From a virus, in the IMG/VR virus record IMGVR_UViG_3300046727_000401, positions 1-64,000 of that record: 64,000 nucleotides of DNA; one strand, 5' to 3'. Within the stretch, counting starts at the first letter, position 1. Each line of letters opens with the position of its first letter. Below the pieces are notes generated by a model that saw only the letters and a program-made list of their open reading frames with translations, made no database searches and was not told where the DNA came from. Both the position numbers and the translations under genes were made by a program. Shown piece by piece: positions 40,157 through 48,674 of this stretch.

Positions 40157-42013
40157 TCACTTCTTCGCCCGCGTCGGCTTCGCTGCAGGCTTGCCCGGCT
40201 TCGCGGGCATGTTCGGGTTGCCCTGCGGGTCCTCGCCCTCCATCGGCGTCCCGCCCTTGCCGGGCTGCACCGACCCGCCCGCGGTCGCCGCGGCCTGCAT
40301 CGCCTCTGCCGCCATCTCCTCCGCCGTCAGGCTCTCGCGGATCTGCTCGCGGATGAGCTCGGCGTCATCCTGGGGCACGTCGCCCAGGATCGTCCCGTAC
40401 GTCTTCGACAGAAACAGCTCGGCGAACCGCGGGGACTTCTGCGGGATCCCGTTGAACACGTCGATCGCCAGCGCGATCGCGTCGTTCACACCCTCGACGT
40501 CGAAGGACTCCAGGCCGGTGATGTTCGCCTTCGGCACCGCCTCGCCGCGCCCCAAGCTCGCGAGCACGAACAGCCGGCGCACGAACGGGTGCAGCAGTGC
40601 CGCGAGCGCGTCCAGCACCACCGCCGTGGTTGCGTGGTCTTGCTGCTTGCTCTCGCCCGACCGCTGTAGCGCCGCGTTGTCCATGTTCGCGCTGAGAGCC
40701 ATGCTGAACATGACCCGGTGCATCTCGCGCATCGCGTCGTTGCAGCTCTCGCGCGCCGCGACGAACACCGCCGGGTCGATCCCGACGTACCGCGCATCAT
40801 CGCCGGCCGCGCGCGTCTGCGTGTACCCGACGCCGCGCACCTGGTTCGTGGTCCGGTTCTGGTCGCTGGCGATCGTCGGAAGGTCCGTCCCGGATTGGGA
40901 ACCGTCGCTCGGCCCCAGGAATTCGTAGAGCTGCGCGAACAGCGAGCGGTACTCGGCCCAGCCCATCGCACAGCGCTTGTTGAGGTGCTCCTTCGCGAGG
41001 CAGTGGAGCTTGCCCATCGCGTAGAGGCCCTCGGGCAAGGCCAGGCACTCGAGCGGGACGCGGCCGAACGCGTGCGGGCCGCCGTCGACCGGCCTGAATA
41101 CCTCGTCCACCTGCGGCGGCTTGGCCGGGTCGACATCGATCACGTACTTGAGCCACTGGTAGGCGTCCCACACGACGAACGTGTGGCGCATCGTCTTGCG
41201 GCGATCCTTCGGCGTCGCGCGGATCCGCGTGCAGGTCAGGACCATCGCCCAGGTCAGCCGGCCCTCGTCGTCGTACTGCCAGTCGACCACCTGCTCCGCA
41301 GGGATCAGGCGAAGATACGGGTCCAGACCCTCGCCCGGCTCCTCTTCGCCGGCGCGCGGCAGGTCGGCCAGCACCCACGCGGTGCGGGTCTGCAGCGCCT
41401 CGCGCAGCACGTCCACGCAGAAGCGGTGGATCGACCGGCCGCCTTCGTCGTCCTCGTCCTCGTCGTTGCCGTCCTCGAGCCCGTAGTCCGCGGGCCGCTC
41501 GGCCTCGTCAGTGACATCGGACACCCACTCCTGCCACCACTTCGCCTTCGCATCGGGCTCCTGTGCCTTGCCGTCGTCGGCATCGAGCAGGGTGAACGAG
41601 ACCTTGAGCGGGTCGGTCCCGAGCCCGGCCAGCAGGTGGTCGATGATGGTCCCGGGGTACGGGTAGTAGTGGGCGCGGCGCTTGCGCTGCTCGTAGACGG
41701 CCGCGTCCTCATACAGGTTCTGCGGGAACAGCCGCTTCATGAGCGCCGGGTCGGCGAGCAGGCGCTGGCCGCCGGCGTAGAGCGCTCGGCACTCGGCCCA
41801 GTAGTCGCCCAGCCACTCGTCATGACGCTGGCACAGGTCCCCCCAGGTCAGCGTGAGCGCGTCGGACGTGAGGTTGAGCTGCGCGGTCGCGGTGCCACCG
41901 GCCGGCGCATCGGACCGCAGGCGCATGTTCAGTGCGGTCGCCGCGGCGAGCGCCGGGCCGCCGGGCAGGCTGTCGAGCTGGGCGCCGATCATGGAGCCAG
42001 GGATAGATGCCAT
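40157..42013 (-). CDS. Portal protein (DUF4055-like)
   Basis: A 618-residue protein with features of the DUF4055 portal group: YYPYPGTIIDHLLAGLG near the start, a long acidic insertion, the QWLKYVIDVDPAKPP region and a helical C-terminal domain ending in a Lys/Pro-rich tail. It is preceded in transcription by the small gene at 42023 and followed by MuF, as expected for the head operon. Confidence 0.8.
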   Translation of the reverse strand: MASIPGSMIGAQLDSLPGGPALAAATALNMRLRSDAPAGGTATAQLNLTSDALTLTWGDLCQRHDEWLGDYWAECRALYAGGQRLLADPALMKRLFPQNLYEDAAVYEQRKRRAHYYPYPGTIIDHLLAGLGTDPLKVSFTLLDADDGKAQEPDAKAKWWQEWVSDVTDEAERPADYGLEDGNDEDEDDEGGRSIHRFCVDVLREALQTRTAWVLADLPRAGEEEPGEGLDPYLRLIPAEQVVDWQYDDEGRLTWAMVLTCTRIRATPKDRRKTMRHTFVVWDAYQWLKYVIDVDPAKPPQVDEVFRPVDGGPHAFGRVPLECLALPEGLYAMGKLHCLAKEHLNKRCAMGWAEYRSLFAQLYEFLGPSDGSQSGTDLPTIASDQNRTTNQVRGVGYTQTRAAGDDARYVGIDPAVFVAARESCNDAMREMHRVMFSMALSANMDNAALQRSGESKQQDHATTAVVLDALAALLHPFVRRLFVLASLGRGEAVPKANITGLESFDVEGVNDAIALAIDVFNGIPQKSPRFAELFLSKTYGTILGDVPQDDAELIREQIRESLTAEEMAAEAMQAAATAGGSVQPGKGGTPMEGEDPQGNPNMPAKPGKPAAKPTRAKK

Positions 42014-42022
42014 TGCGCAAGC

Positions 42023-42448
42023 CTACACGGTTTCGTCTTCGGCCGCGGCACGGATCGCGGTCTCCACGACGGCCTCTTGGTCGACGTCTCGCTCGCGGAA
42101 CAGCGCGACAGGTCTCGGCTTGTCGGCCTGCCGCTTGAACTCCTCGATGAGCCCGAACGCGATCCGATCAGGATCGTCGCCGTGGACTTCGATCTTCTGG
42201 ATGTGGATCCCGAGCGGCAGAAATCGCCGCGCGATCCCGCCGAGGTTCGGGAACCGTTCGACGATCCTCGCGGCGTGCTCATGACAGACGAGGATCCTTG
42301 GCATGATGTCGTTGATCAGCGCAAACGTTGCGATCGCGTGACATTCACCCGGGACACGATCATTGCCGTACCGGGTGAAGTATTCGCAGCCTGGCTCTGC
42401 GATCTCCGCGGCGGTACATGTCACGACGTCGCCAGGTTCGATGGGCAT
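42023..42448 (-). CDS. Small protein sharing the tape-measure C-terminal motif, 141 aa
   Basis: The first about 70 residues contain possible metal ligands (GECHAIATF, CHEHAARI). Residues about 80-115 (IHIQKIEVHGDDPDRIAFGL) are nearly the same as the C terminus of the tape measure protein at 25787-27718. The ATG lies six bases after a TACCGT -10 box in a divergent, palindromic promoter region. The function is unknown. It may bind the partner that normally recognises the tape measure end. Confidence 0.65.
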   Translation of the reverse strand: MPIEPGDVVTCTAAEIAEPGCEYFTRYGNDRVPGECHAIATFALINDIMPRILVCHEHAARIVERFPNLGGIARRFLPLGIHIQKIEVHGDDPDRIAFGLIEEFKRQADKPRPVALFRERDVDQEAVVETAIRAAAEDETV

Positions 42449-42454
42449 GGCTCG

Positions 42455-42481
42455 ACGGTAGCACGTTTGCCGTGCTACAAA
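42455..42481. promoter_or_regulatory. Palindromic divergent leaderless promoter
   Basis: TACCGT on the minus strand (42455-42460) and TACAAA on the plus strand (42476-42481) lie six and five bases from the ATGs at 42448 and 42487. Between them GTAGCACG and CGTGCTAC form a perfect inverted repeat around TTTGC (42458-42478), a likely operator. Both -35 boxes are weak. Confidence 0.6.
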
Positions 42482-42486
42482 CCAGC

Positions 42487-42714
42487 ATGCTCACCACCGC
42501 GCACCTCCTGCTCCACCTCGGCAAGCACACGTGCGGCACGGCCGGATGCCGAGACCGCGCCTCGCGCCTGATCCGCTGCACGACCTGCAAGGCAGTCATC
42601 GCGCGCTGCGGAACCCACGGGGCGAACATGATGCGCGAGCGCGACCGGCACTGCGCTACGCCAGCGCCTGTTCGTACTGCGGACCCACGAGCGCCAGCGT
42701 CGGAGTCCCGCTGA
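42487..42714 (+). CDS. Small zinc-ribbon-like protein, 75 aa
   Basis: Cys/His spacing ([26 protein letters not shown]) suggests one or two zinc sites. Leaderless start at 42487, divergent from the gene at 42023. Its last 59 bases overlap the end of the collagen-like gene on the other strand, so the true C terminus may be shorter in function. Confidence 0.55.
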   Translation: MLTTAHLLLHLGKHTCGTAGCRDRASRLIRCTTCKAVIARCGTHGANMMRERDRHCATPAPVRTADPRAPASESR

Positions 42715-43555
42715 CCGTGACCGCCTGCATCAACACGAAGTGACCCGGCGGCACGAGGTACTTGAGCGAGCCCACGTTCCCCGAGGTCGCCCCGACCCCG
42801 GCGATCTTGACGCCTCGACGGTCGCGCTCGGTGGTTGGCGGATTCGACGCATCGCAGAGGAGCTTGACGTACCCCTCTTGCGCGCCGAGCAGGGTCGACG
42901 TCGCCTCCGCGTTGACGCAGTAGCTCACGTTGCACGGCGCGGTGGTGCTCGGTTGCCAGGCCGATCCACCGATCGCGCGAGTCGTGGTCGTCGTGGTGAT
43001 CGTCCCGAACCCCGCGCCCGGATCTCCCTGCGCTCCTGTCGCGCCGGTGGCACCCGTCGAACCCTGTGCACCAGGAGCTCCAGTTGCTCCGGCGGGGCCT
43101 TGCGCGCCGGTTGATCCTGTTCCTCCGGTCGATCCAGCCGGCCCAGTTGCCCCCGTCGGTCCGGTCGCACCTGTTGATCCCTGCGATCCCGTGGGTCCCG
43201 TCGCTCCCTGCGGTCCGGTGATGCCAGGATCCCCCACCGGGCCCTGTGAACCCGTCGGACCTGTCGGACCTGCTGCGCCAGCCGGCCCGGTCGCGCCTGT
43301 GGCGCCTGGCGCTCCTTGCGGGCCCGTGGGACCAGTCGCGCCTGTGGCGCCCGTTGCCCCGGTGGGGCCCTGCGCGCCCTGCGGACCCTGTGGTCCCATC
43401 GGGCCGATGAGCTCGTAGCCCGCGGCGCCCTTCCAGAACAGCGAGCAGGCATCGGCGCCACTCTGGTAGGCGATCAGCTGCGGATCGCTGCCGGGCGGAG
43501 CCGTCACCCTCGGATCCACGTTCGTGATGTACGGATGCAAAGCGTCGAACGTCAT
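42656..43555 (-). CDS. Collagen-like tail fibre protein
   Basis: A 299-residue protein. Residues about 51-181 are about 43 uninterrupted Gly-x-y triplets (GPQ, GAT, GPT and similar), expected to form a collagen triple helix. The last about 110 residues form a globular beta domain, probably for binding or trimerisation. The N-terminal 50 residues would be the attachment part. The ATG has GGAGG upstream. It is placed away from the main fibre cluster, between portal and terminase. Confidence 0.8.
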   Translation of the reverse strand: MTFDALHPYITNVDPRVTAPPGSDPQLIAYQSGADACSLFWKGAAGYELIGPMGPQGPQGAQGPTGATGATGATGPTGPQGAPGATGATGPAGAAGPTGPTGSQGPVGDPGITGPQGATGPTGSQGSTGATGPTGATGPAGSTGGTGSTGAQGPAGATGAPGAQGSTGATGATGAQGDPGAGFGTITTTTTTRAIGGSAWQPSTTAPCNVSYCVNAEATSTLLGAQEGYVKLLCDASNPPTTERDRRGVKIAGVGATSGNVGSLKYLVPPGHFVLMQAVTVSGTPTLALVGPQYEQALA

Positions 43556-43620
43556 CTCGTAACCTCCTGCCCCAGTGAGGGGGAGGCTACGATACGGCGC
43601 CGGCGAAAGCTACCAGCTGA

Positions 43621-43989
43621 TCAGCCCGCGATCTTGACCACGTCCATCATGTCGGTGCGAGACGAGCGCTCGCGGAGCTGGGCCGTGACCTTGACGTCAC
43701 CCTGCCTGGTCGGCTCGTCGAAGGTCTCTTCGCGCAGCTGGCGCTTGAGCTGGTCGATCCGGACCAACGCCGCCGCGAGCGAGCGCTCCGCCACCGCAGC
43801 CCGGGACTCGGCGATCGCCAGCTCCACCAGGGCCGCCGCCGCCGTGTCGCTGATCAGCGCGAGGTGCGGCGCCAGGTGCTTGTGGCAGACCTCGGCCCCA
43901 CGCTGGGCCAGGCGCAACAGGCGACCGCGGGACCGCGAATCCGCGGGGAGGCGATTCGGGATGGGCCCGACTTTGGTTCCGGTGCTCAT
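43621..43989 (-). CDS. Helical hypothetical protein, 122 aa
   Basis: Ala/Leu/Arg-rich with coiled-coil potential (residues about 50-95) and no Cys cluster beyond one CHKH. The ATG overlaps the stop of the upstream lipoprotein gene (ATGA). No family is recognised. Confidence 0.6.
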   Translation of the reverse strand: MSTGTKVGPIPNRLPADSRSRGRLLRLAQRGAEVCHKHLAPHLALISDTAAAALVELAIAESRAAVAERSLAAALVRIDQLKRQLREETFDEPTRQGDVKVTAQLRERSSRTDMMDVVKIAG

Positions 43990-44333
43990 CGCCAGTCCGC
44001 GCAGTAGCCGAGGTGGCAGATCGGCTGGTCGGTCCCGGCCGGGCACGTGTACGAGTGCTGGCACACGGCGGCGGAGTCGAGGCACATCGTCTGACACGCC
44101 TGGTCCCCGAGGCCGAACAGCAGCGTCGGGTCGCAGTTCGAGGTGACCGACGAGCATCGATTGACGGGCGCCCCGCCGCCCCCGCCGCCCCCTCCGTCGC
44201 AGTAGATCGGGTTGCCGTCGTCGTCGTAGTCGCACGGCACCTGCAGCGCCTGCGTGCTGTCGGACGTGGACGGTGCCATGTTGACCGCGCAGGCCACCGT
44301 TGCGCATATCAGGAACAGGATCGTCGCTCTCAT
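43986..44333 (-). CDS. Cys-rich lipoprotein with poly-Gly linker, 115 aa
   Basis: Signal peptide with TVAC (Cys 15), a mature domain with about twelve cysteines and a run of eight glycines near residues 48-55. It resembles the plus-strand lipoproteins at 13744 and 17510, but here lies within a minus-strand operon, coupled to genes on both sides by ATGA overlaps. Probably a surface-exposed moron product. Confidence 0.7.
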   Translation of the reverse strand: MRATILFLICATVACAVNMAPSTSDSTQALQVPCDYDDDGNPIYCDGGGGGGGGAPVNRCSSVTSNCDPTLLFGLGDQACQTMCLDSAAVCQHSYTCPAGTDQPICHLGYCADWR

Positions 44334-44707
44334 CGTCGCTCTCCTTCTTTGGGTTCGGGTACGCGGTGCGCGGCGAGGATCTTGTCGAGCGCGGCGATCG
44401 TCTCCGGGAACCCGCCGTATCGCGCCACGAAGTTGCGCGCCGCTTCGAACTCCACCAGCGCCTCCGGCCCGAGCCCGTACGGCACTGGGCACACGTGGCC
44501 GGGCGACGTGGCGGGCGGGGTGATCTTCAGTGCCCTGACGATGGCGTCCAGTTCCATGCAGACCGCTTGGATGTTTCCCCGGATGACGTCGAGCGCCTCG
44601 GGCGCGGTGAAGCCGGCGTCATCGCAACGCTTGATGATGCGGAGCGCGGCCTCCTTCGCGCTTGTCCAGTCGATCTCGGTCGCTGAGGTCAAAACGGTGC
44701 GGGTCAC
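44330..44707 (-). CDS. Helical hypothetical protein, 125 aa
   Basis: Mostly helical (SAKEAALRIIKRCDDAGFTA, VEFEAARNFVARYGG). The GTG start at 44707 overlaps the upstream stop (GTGA), and its stop overlaps the lipoprotein start. No family is recognised. Confidence 0.6.
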   Translation of the reverse strand: MTRTVLTSATEIDWTSAKEAALRIIKRCDDAGFTAPEALDVIRGNIQAVCMELDAIVRALKITPPATSPGHVCPVPYGLGPEALVEFEAARNFVARYGGFPETIAALDKILAAHRVPEPKEGERR

Positions 44708-44997
44708 CAGCGGAACTCCACCGGCGCAATGGCGGGCCGGAGCTGCGCCGAGGGGTACTCGTAGGAGCTGGTCGACCCGTCGGCGTCCGTGGTGGTGATG
44801 GCCCAGTGGTCGGCCCGTCGTCCGGGTCCGGTGACCACCGCGGTGTTGTAGTGGTCCCACATCCACACGACCGCGCCGGCCGCGTAGTTGCGCACCACGG
44901 GGCCGCGCCACGCCGCCAGGGTCGCGGGCTTGATGCTGGCGATGTGGGCCGCCAGGACGGCGAACGGGTCGGTCTGGGTCTGCGTCGTGTTCATCAT
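44704..44997 (-). CDS. Hypothetical protein, 97 aa
   Basis: A small beta-rich protein (VVRNYAAGAVVWMWDHYNTA). Leaderless: the first of two adjacent ATGs lies seven bases after TATAAA. It heads the coupled operon with the lipoprotein. The promoter is part of the inverted 41-base repeat shared with 31699-31739. Confidence 0.65.
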   Translation of the reverse strand: MMNTTQTQTDPFAVLAAHIASIKPATLAAWRGPVVRNYAAGAVVWMWDHYNTAVVTGPGRRADHWAITTTDADGSTSSYEYPSAQLRPAIAPVEFRW

Positions 44998-45003
44998 GGT
45001 TCT

Positions 45004-45044
45004 GTTTATAGCACCGCTACTGTGCTCGCGCAAGGGGCAATCGT
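45004..45044. repeat. Promoter cassette repeat, copy 2 (inverted)
   Basis: It is identical at 40 of 41 positions, in inverse orientation, to 31699-31739. It carries the promoter of the gene at 44997. Confidence 0.9.
45005..45033 (-). promoter_or_regulatory. Leaderless promoter
   Basis: TTGCGC (complement of 45028-45033), 17-base spacer ending GTAGCGGTGC, TATAAA (45005-45010), seven bases before the ATG at 44997. Confidence 0.82.
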
Positions 45045-45094
45045 CCGAACGGTTACCCTGGTACAATGTCAGCAAGACATGTTACCATCATGTC

Positions 45095-45616
45095 ATGCCA
45101 AGGATCTACACCAAGCGCGACCCGATGGAACGCTTTAATTACAAGGTCTTGAAGACAGAAACGTGTCACATCTGGCAGGGTACCAGGCTCGGTAAAGGGG
45201 GAACTCTGTACGGGATTTTTGCTCACAGAACCAGCCGGCCCAAGGCAACATGCTTGGCGCATCGCTGGATTTTCGAGCAGACCCACGGGCTCATCCCGGA
45301 CGGGATGTTCGTGCTGCACAAATGCGACAACCCTGCCTGCGTGAGGATCGACCATCTTTTTCTTGGAACGCCCAAGCAGAACACCCAGGACATGCTCCGC
45401 AAGAAGCGGAATTTCGTGCGTAACGGAGAGTTGAGCGGAATGGCCAAGCTCAGTGATGCCCAGGTCGCAGATCTTCGCCGCAGAGCGAAGAACGGTGAGA
45501 GCCGAAAGTCACTGGCCAATAGGTTCAAGACGTGCGCCACCAACGTTAGGTCAATCATCCTCGGCCTCAGCAGATCGAGACCAGCAGACCGCCGTCTAGC
45601 CAAATGGGGCCTTTGA
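45095..45616 (+). CDS. HNH homing-type endonuclease
   Basis: A 173-residue protein with the HNH core AHRWIFEQTHG, VLHKCDNPACVRIDHLFLGT, PKQNTQDM typical of phage HNH homing nucleases, and a C-terminal helix-turn-helix-like part (LSDAQVADLRRRAKNGES). Its codons are less GC-rich than those around, suggesting recent transfer. TACAAT at 45061-45066 and an inverted repeat GACATG / CATGTC (45076-45094) precede it. The 3' end overlaps the end of terL by 21 bases. Confidence 0.85.
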   Translation: MPRIYTKRDPMERFNYKVLKTETCHIWQGTRLGKGGTLYGIFAHRTSRPKATCLAHRWIFEQTHGLIPDGMFVLHKCDNPACVRIDHLFLGTPKQNTQDMLRKKRNFVRNGELSGMAKLSDAQVADLRRRAKNGESRKSLANRFKTCATNVRSIILGLSRSRPADRRLAKWGL

Positions 45617-47158
45617 TGGAGATGTACCTCTCTGAGATTGCTTGACTTCCCAGAGTTCATTGTACCCGTGTGCGAGCGCGTCGATCTGGTCATCCTCCAA
45701 ATCCCCCACGCCCGTGAACTTGTCCGCCTCCCACAGCAGCTCATCGGCCCAGGTGATTCCGGCCTGAACGCCGGCGCGGAGCTTGCGCGCGAAGCGCTCG
45801 CCGGTGACCTCGTTGGCCGGCAGCATGAACCGGCCCTGGCGCCCGTCGGGCCATGTCGCCTTGCTGTCCCACCACAGGTCACTGTCGATCGGCACGAGCA
45901 CCCGGCCCGCGTTCCAGGCCGCCGCGAAGCCTTGCGCGCGCGTGAACTTGTCGCCCTTGGGCTTGATTGGGCGGATGCGCAGGCGCGGCTCGATCTCCTT
46001 GAGGATCTGCGGGACCGCCTTGAACCCGCCCACGGACTCGACGGCGATCGGCACCGGGTAGCGGTCGCCCCAGTGGCGTTGCTGGATCTCGTAGAGCTTG
46101 CGCGCGACAGCCGGCACGGTGATGTGGTCGCGCCAGCCGTGGAGGATCCACACCTTCATGTCCAGGCCGAACCCCTTCGCGGCGAGCACGAACGCGGCCG
46201 AGAAGTCGGCGCGGTTGTCGTCGGTCGCGGCGGGGTCGCAGCAGATGATGATGCGGTGCTCGTCCGGGCGCCAGTCGGCCAGGCTGAACGTGGCCGGCTC
46301 TCCGAAGATGTCGGCGCCCTTCGGCCGCGGGCGCTGCTGGTAGAGCGACGCGAAGCTGTACGGCCCCGAGCTCTCCTCGATCCGCCGGAGCTCCTCGATC
46401 GGCATCTGCTCGGGCCAGAGCGCCTCGCCGATCTGCCGCCCCAGGATGTCGTCCTCGTCCTCGCAGATCGCGGGGAGGCGAACCTCCTCGAACTGGTACC
46501 CCTTGTACTTGCCCTGCAGCAGCCGCCCGATCAGGTCGTCGGCGTGCCAGCGCGTGAACTGCGCGATCACCGAAGCGCCCATGTTGCGCTTGCTCGGCGG
46601 GTGCAGACGCGGCCACAGGACGTCGGTGAAGAACTCCCACACGTTCTCGCGGATCACCTTGCTCTCGGCGTCCTTGCGGTCCTTGTACAGGTCGTCGAGG
46701 AGTGCCACGCCGTTGATCGGCATGCCCGACCACTGGCCTTTGTACCCGTGCGCGAGCAGCCCGCCGCCGCGGTCCGTCTGCCACTCGTGCACCGCCGCCG
46801 ACCCGCGCGGTATCTCGACGCCACCACCGGTGGCCATGCGCCGGCAGATGCGGGACTTCGATGCCGCGAGCTGGTCGTTGTACGTCGCGTAGCCGTGCGA
46901 CAGCACCGGGTCGCGCGCCATGCGCCAAGCCAGCCCATGCAACCCGGTCGTGCTCTTGCCGGTCTGCGGTGGCTGCATCACGCACGCGAACACCCGCTCA
47001 TACCGCGTGCGCTCCCACAGGTCGGCGACAGGCTCGAGGTGGCGCTTGATGCTGTGGTGCGGCGAGACGCGCGCCACGAAGTCCCGGAATGACTCGCCGT
47101 GGTCCGCACGCAGGAGGGCGGTGAGCCGCGCTTCCTCTGCGGTCCCGAAGGCGACCAC
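45596..47158 (-). CDS. terL: Terminase large subunit
   Basis: A 520-residue packaging motor. The Walker A-like motif is QPPQTGKST (62-70), Walker B is GVALLDD (Asp 155-156), and the C-terminal nuclease domain has CCDPAATDD and DDQIDAL acidic residues. GTG start at 47158. It lies downstream of a coupled series that begins with the probable small subunit at 49196. An HNH nuclease gene faces its 3' end, a frequent pairing in phages. Confidence 0.9.
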   Translation of the reverse strand: MVAFGTAEEARLTALLRADHGESFRDFVARVSPHHSIKRHLEPVADLWERTRYERVFACVMQPPQTGKSTTGLHGLAWRMARDPVLSHGYATYNDQLAASKSRICRRMATGGGVEIPRGSAAVHEWQTDRGGGLLAHGYKGQWSGMPINGVALLDDLYKDRKDAESKVIRENVWEFFTDVLWPRLHPPSKRNMGASVIAQFTRWHADDLIGRLLQGKYKGYQFEEVRLPAICEDEDDILGRQIGEALWPEQMPIEELRRIEESSGPYSFASLYQQRPRPKGADIFGEPATFSLADWRPDEHRIIICCDPAATDDNRADFSAAFVLAAKGFGLDMKVWILHGWRDHITVPAVARKLYEIQQRHWGDRYPVPIAVESVGGFKAVPQILKEIEPRLRIRPIKPKGDKFTRAQGFAAAWNAGRVLVPIDSDLWWDSKATWPDGRQGRFMLPANEVTGERFARKLRAGVQAGITWADELLWEADKFTGVGDLEDDQIDALAHGYNELWEVKQSQRGTSPSKAPFG

Positions 47159-47161
47159 GCG

Positions 47162-47395
47162 TTACCTGTGGATCTTGGCGACCGGCAACGGAGCCGGCGG
47201 GCTGTTCCCCTCGATGCAGTCGTGCACCTCGATCACGAGGTTCTGACCTTGCTCGGTGTTCGCCCAACGCGTGTAGCTGCAGTACATGCAGCGACCAGGA
47301 AAGACGGTGTGCCATTGCCGGGTTCCGTCGTCGGAGAATCCGCTCGGCTGCCTCAGACGGGCAACCACCCAGCGCGCGACATCGGCCAGTTTCAC
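47162..47395 (-). CDS. Small hypothetical protein upstream of terL, 77 aa
   Basis: The GTG start overlaps the preceding stop (GTGA). A CMYCSY motif and a following HDC could bind metal. It is part of the coupled terminase operon. No family is recognised. Confidence 0.6.
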   Translation of the reverse strand: MKLADVARWVVARLRQPSGFSDDGTRQWHTVFPGRCMYCSYTRWANTEQGQNLVIEVHDCIEGNSPPAPLPVAKIHR

Positions 47396-47970
47396 GCCTG
47401 CCCCCGCGGCCTGCGCCCGATGTCCGTGGGGATCTCGACCTCCGGCACCAGCGTCACCACTGGTCCGGCCGCCGTGCGGTGCAGGATATTGATCAGCATG
47501 TGGCCCGGGTCGAGCATGTCCTGCTCGCACGTGACCTCGACGCCGAGCACGTCCGGATCGAACGCCTGGAGCGCAGCGGTGAGCTCGGCGCGCAGTTCGG
47601 GCAGAGCGCTCGCCGGCCCTGGCACGTACCGCTGCATCACCGCGGCGACCACGTCACCGGCCGCGGGCTGCTCCTGGCGTGCGATCGCCCGGCCGATCAC
47701 CACCGCCCAGCGCGGCACCGGGCGCGGGATCCACAGGTCGGCCGCGTCCCGGGTACCGCGGAGCGTCAGCATGCCGGTATGGTGCGCGTCGTCGATCACC
47801 AGCTGTCCGATCGCCTCCCACATGGTCAGTCGGCCCACGCCGAACAGCGCCATGACCAGCGCCTCGCGCTCCAGGCCGTGCCGGCGGTCGCAGGAATCGC
47901 AGAGCACGCAGCGGCGCAGCTCGGCGCGGAGGCCGACCTGGATCACGCCACAGCAGCGACAGGGCCTCAC
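47392..47970 (-). CDS. Zinc-motif hypothetical protein, 192 aa
   Basis: It begins CRCCGVIQ with CVLCDSCDRRHG further on, a four-Cys site likely binding zinc. The rest is mixed alpha/beta (LFGVGRLTMWEAIGQLVIDD, ELRAELTAALQAFDPDVLG). The GTG start overlaps the upstream stop. It may be a DNA-binding accessory of the terminase operon, but no family is recognised. Confidence 0.6.
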   Translation of the reverse strand: MRPCRCCGVIQVGLRAELRRCVLCDSCDRRHGLEREALVMALFGVGRLTMWEAIGQLVIDDAHHTGMLTLRGTRDAADLWIPRPVPRWAVVIGRAIARQEQPAAGDVVAAVMQRYVPGPASALPELRAELTAALQAFDPDVLGVEVTCEQDMLDPGHMLINILHRTAAGPVVTLVPEVEIPTDIGRRPRGQA

Positions 47971-48284
47971 GTTCGCCCGGGCTTTCGCTGCCCGGGGTAG
48001 AGCACATCCCACCAGCGGTACACCGCTGAGTGCGCGAACGGGAACCGGGCGAGTGCGATCACCCGACGGTGCGCCTCCAGGAGCCTGATGTCCTCGAGCG
48101 CGGCGAACCTGCAGGTGAACCGGGCCAACCTCGTCGCGATGCATGGGTCGTCGCTGCCGAGTTGCCGCATGCTCTCGCGCGTCCGCTCGACGAGGTCAGC
48201 GATCTCCGCCGGGGTCATGTACCGCACCGTGAGCAGGTCGCGACCGCGGCGCGCCTTCTGACGCAACGTCCCTTCCGAGGTCAT
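47967..48284 (-). CDS. Helical hypothetical protein, 105 aa
   Basis: Basic, helical sequence (TPAEIADLVERTRESMRQLG, LEDIRLLEAHRRVIALARF) with AGGAGG upstream of the ATG, which overlaps the preceding stop. No family is recognised. Confidence 0.6.
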   Translation of the reverse strand: MTSEGTLRQKARRGRDLLTVRYMTPAEIADLVERTRESMRQLGSDDPCIATRLARFTCRFAALEDIRLLEAHRRVIALARFPFAHSAVYRWWDVLYPGQRKPGRT

Positions 48285-48469
48285 CGCATCCTCCTGGCCT
48301 GCTCGTCGGCGCTCGGCAGCGGGGCGAACCGCTCGCCGACCAGGCGGTGACCGCTCCAGCAATCCGACACGGCGCGCACCGGCCGCCGTGCTTCCTCGGG
48401 GCCAAACCTGGCCCACGCGCGATCGATCGCACGCTCCGACCAGATCCCGTCCTTCGGGCGGTAGCTCAC
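48281..48469 (-). CDS. Small hypothetical protein, 62 aa
   Basis: The GTG start overlaps the upstream stop (GTGA) and the stop overlaps the next start (ATGA). Basic, with WSERAIDRAWARFGPEEA, possibly a short helical DNA-associated protein. No family is recognised. Confidence 0.55.
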   Translation of the reverse strand: MSYRPKDGIWSERAIDRAWARFGPEEARRPVRAVSDCWSGHRLVGERFAPLPSADEQARRMR

Positions 48470-48672
48470 CGGAGCTCCGTGATGACCGCGTCGTAGGTTT
48501 CGCCGTCCCCTGGGCGCCAGACGCCATCCGGGCCGAACCTGTAATCGGCCTCACAGCGATGTGCCAGGCAGAGGCGAGTCTCGAACGGTCCGGTGTGGAA
48601 CGTTCTGCCTCGTGTGGTCAGTGTGAACCGGGCCGGTGCTGAGCATCCGACAACTGCGCACTTGATCACCAC
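48466..48672 (-). CDS. Small Cys/His protein, 68 aa
   Basis: KCAVVGCSAPARF and LCLAHRCEADYRFG give a C-x5-C ... C-x2-H-x-C pattern that looks like a small zinc-binding fold. Two adjacent GTG codons (48672, 48669) are possible starts. Coupled to its neighbours. Confidence 0.55.
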   Translation of the reverse strand: MVIKCAVVGCSAPARFTLTTRGRTFHTGPFETRLCLAHRCEADYRFGPDGVWRPGDGETYDAVITELR

Positions 48673-48674
48673 GG

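Noticed and set aside
43000-43420. Short repeats that might suggest a CRISPR array
   Set aside because: These are Gly-x-y collagen codons with no constant repeat and spacer lengths, in a continuous reading frame.
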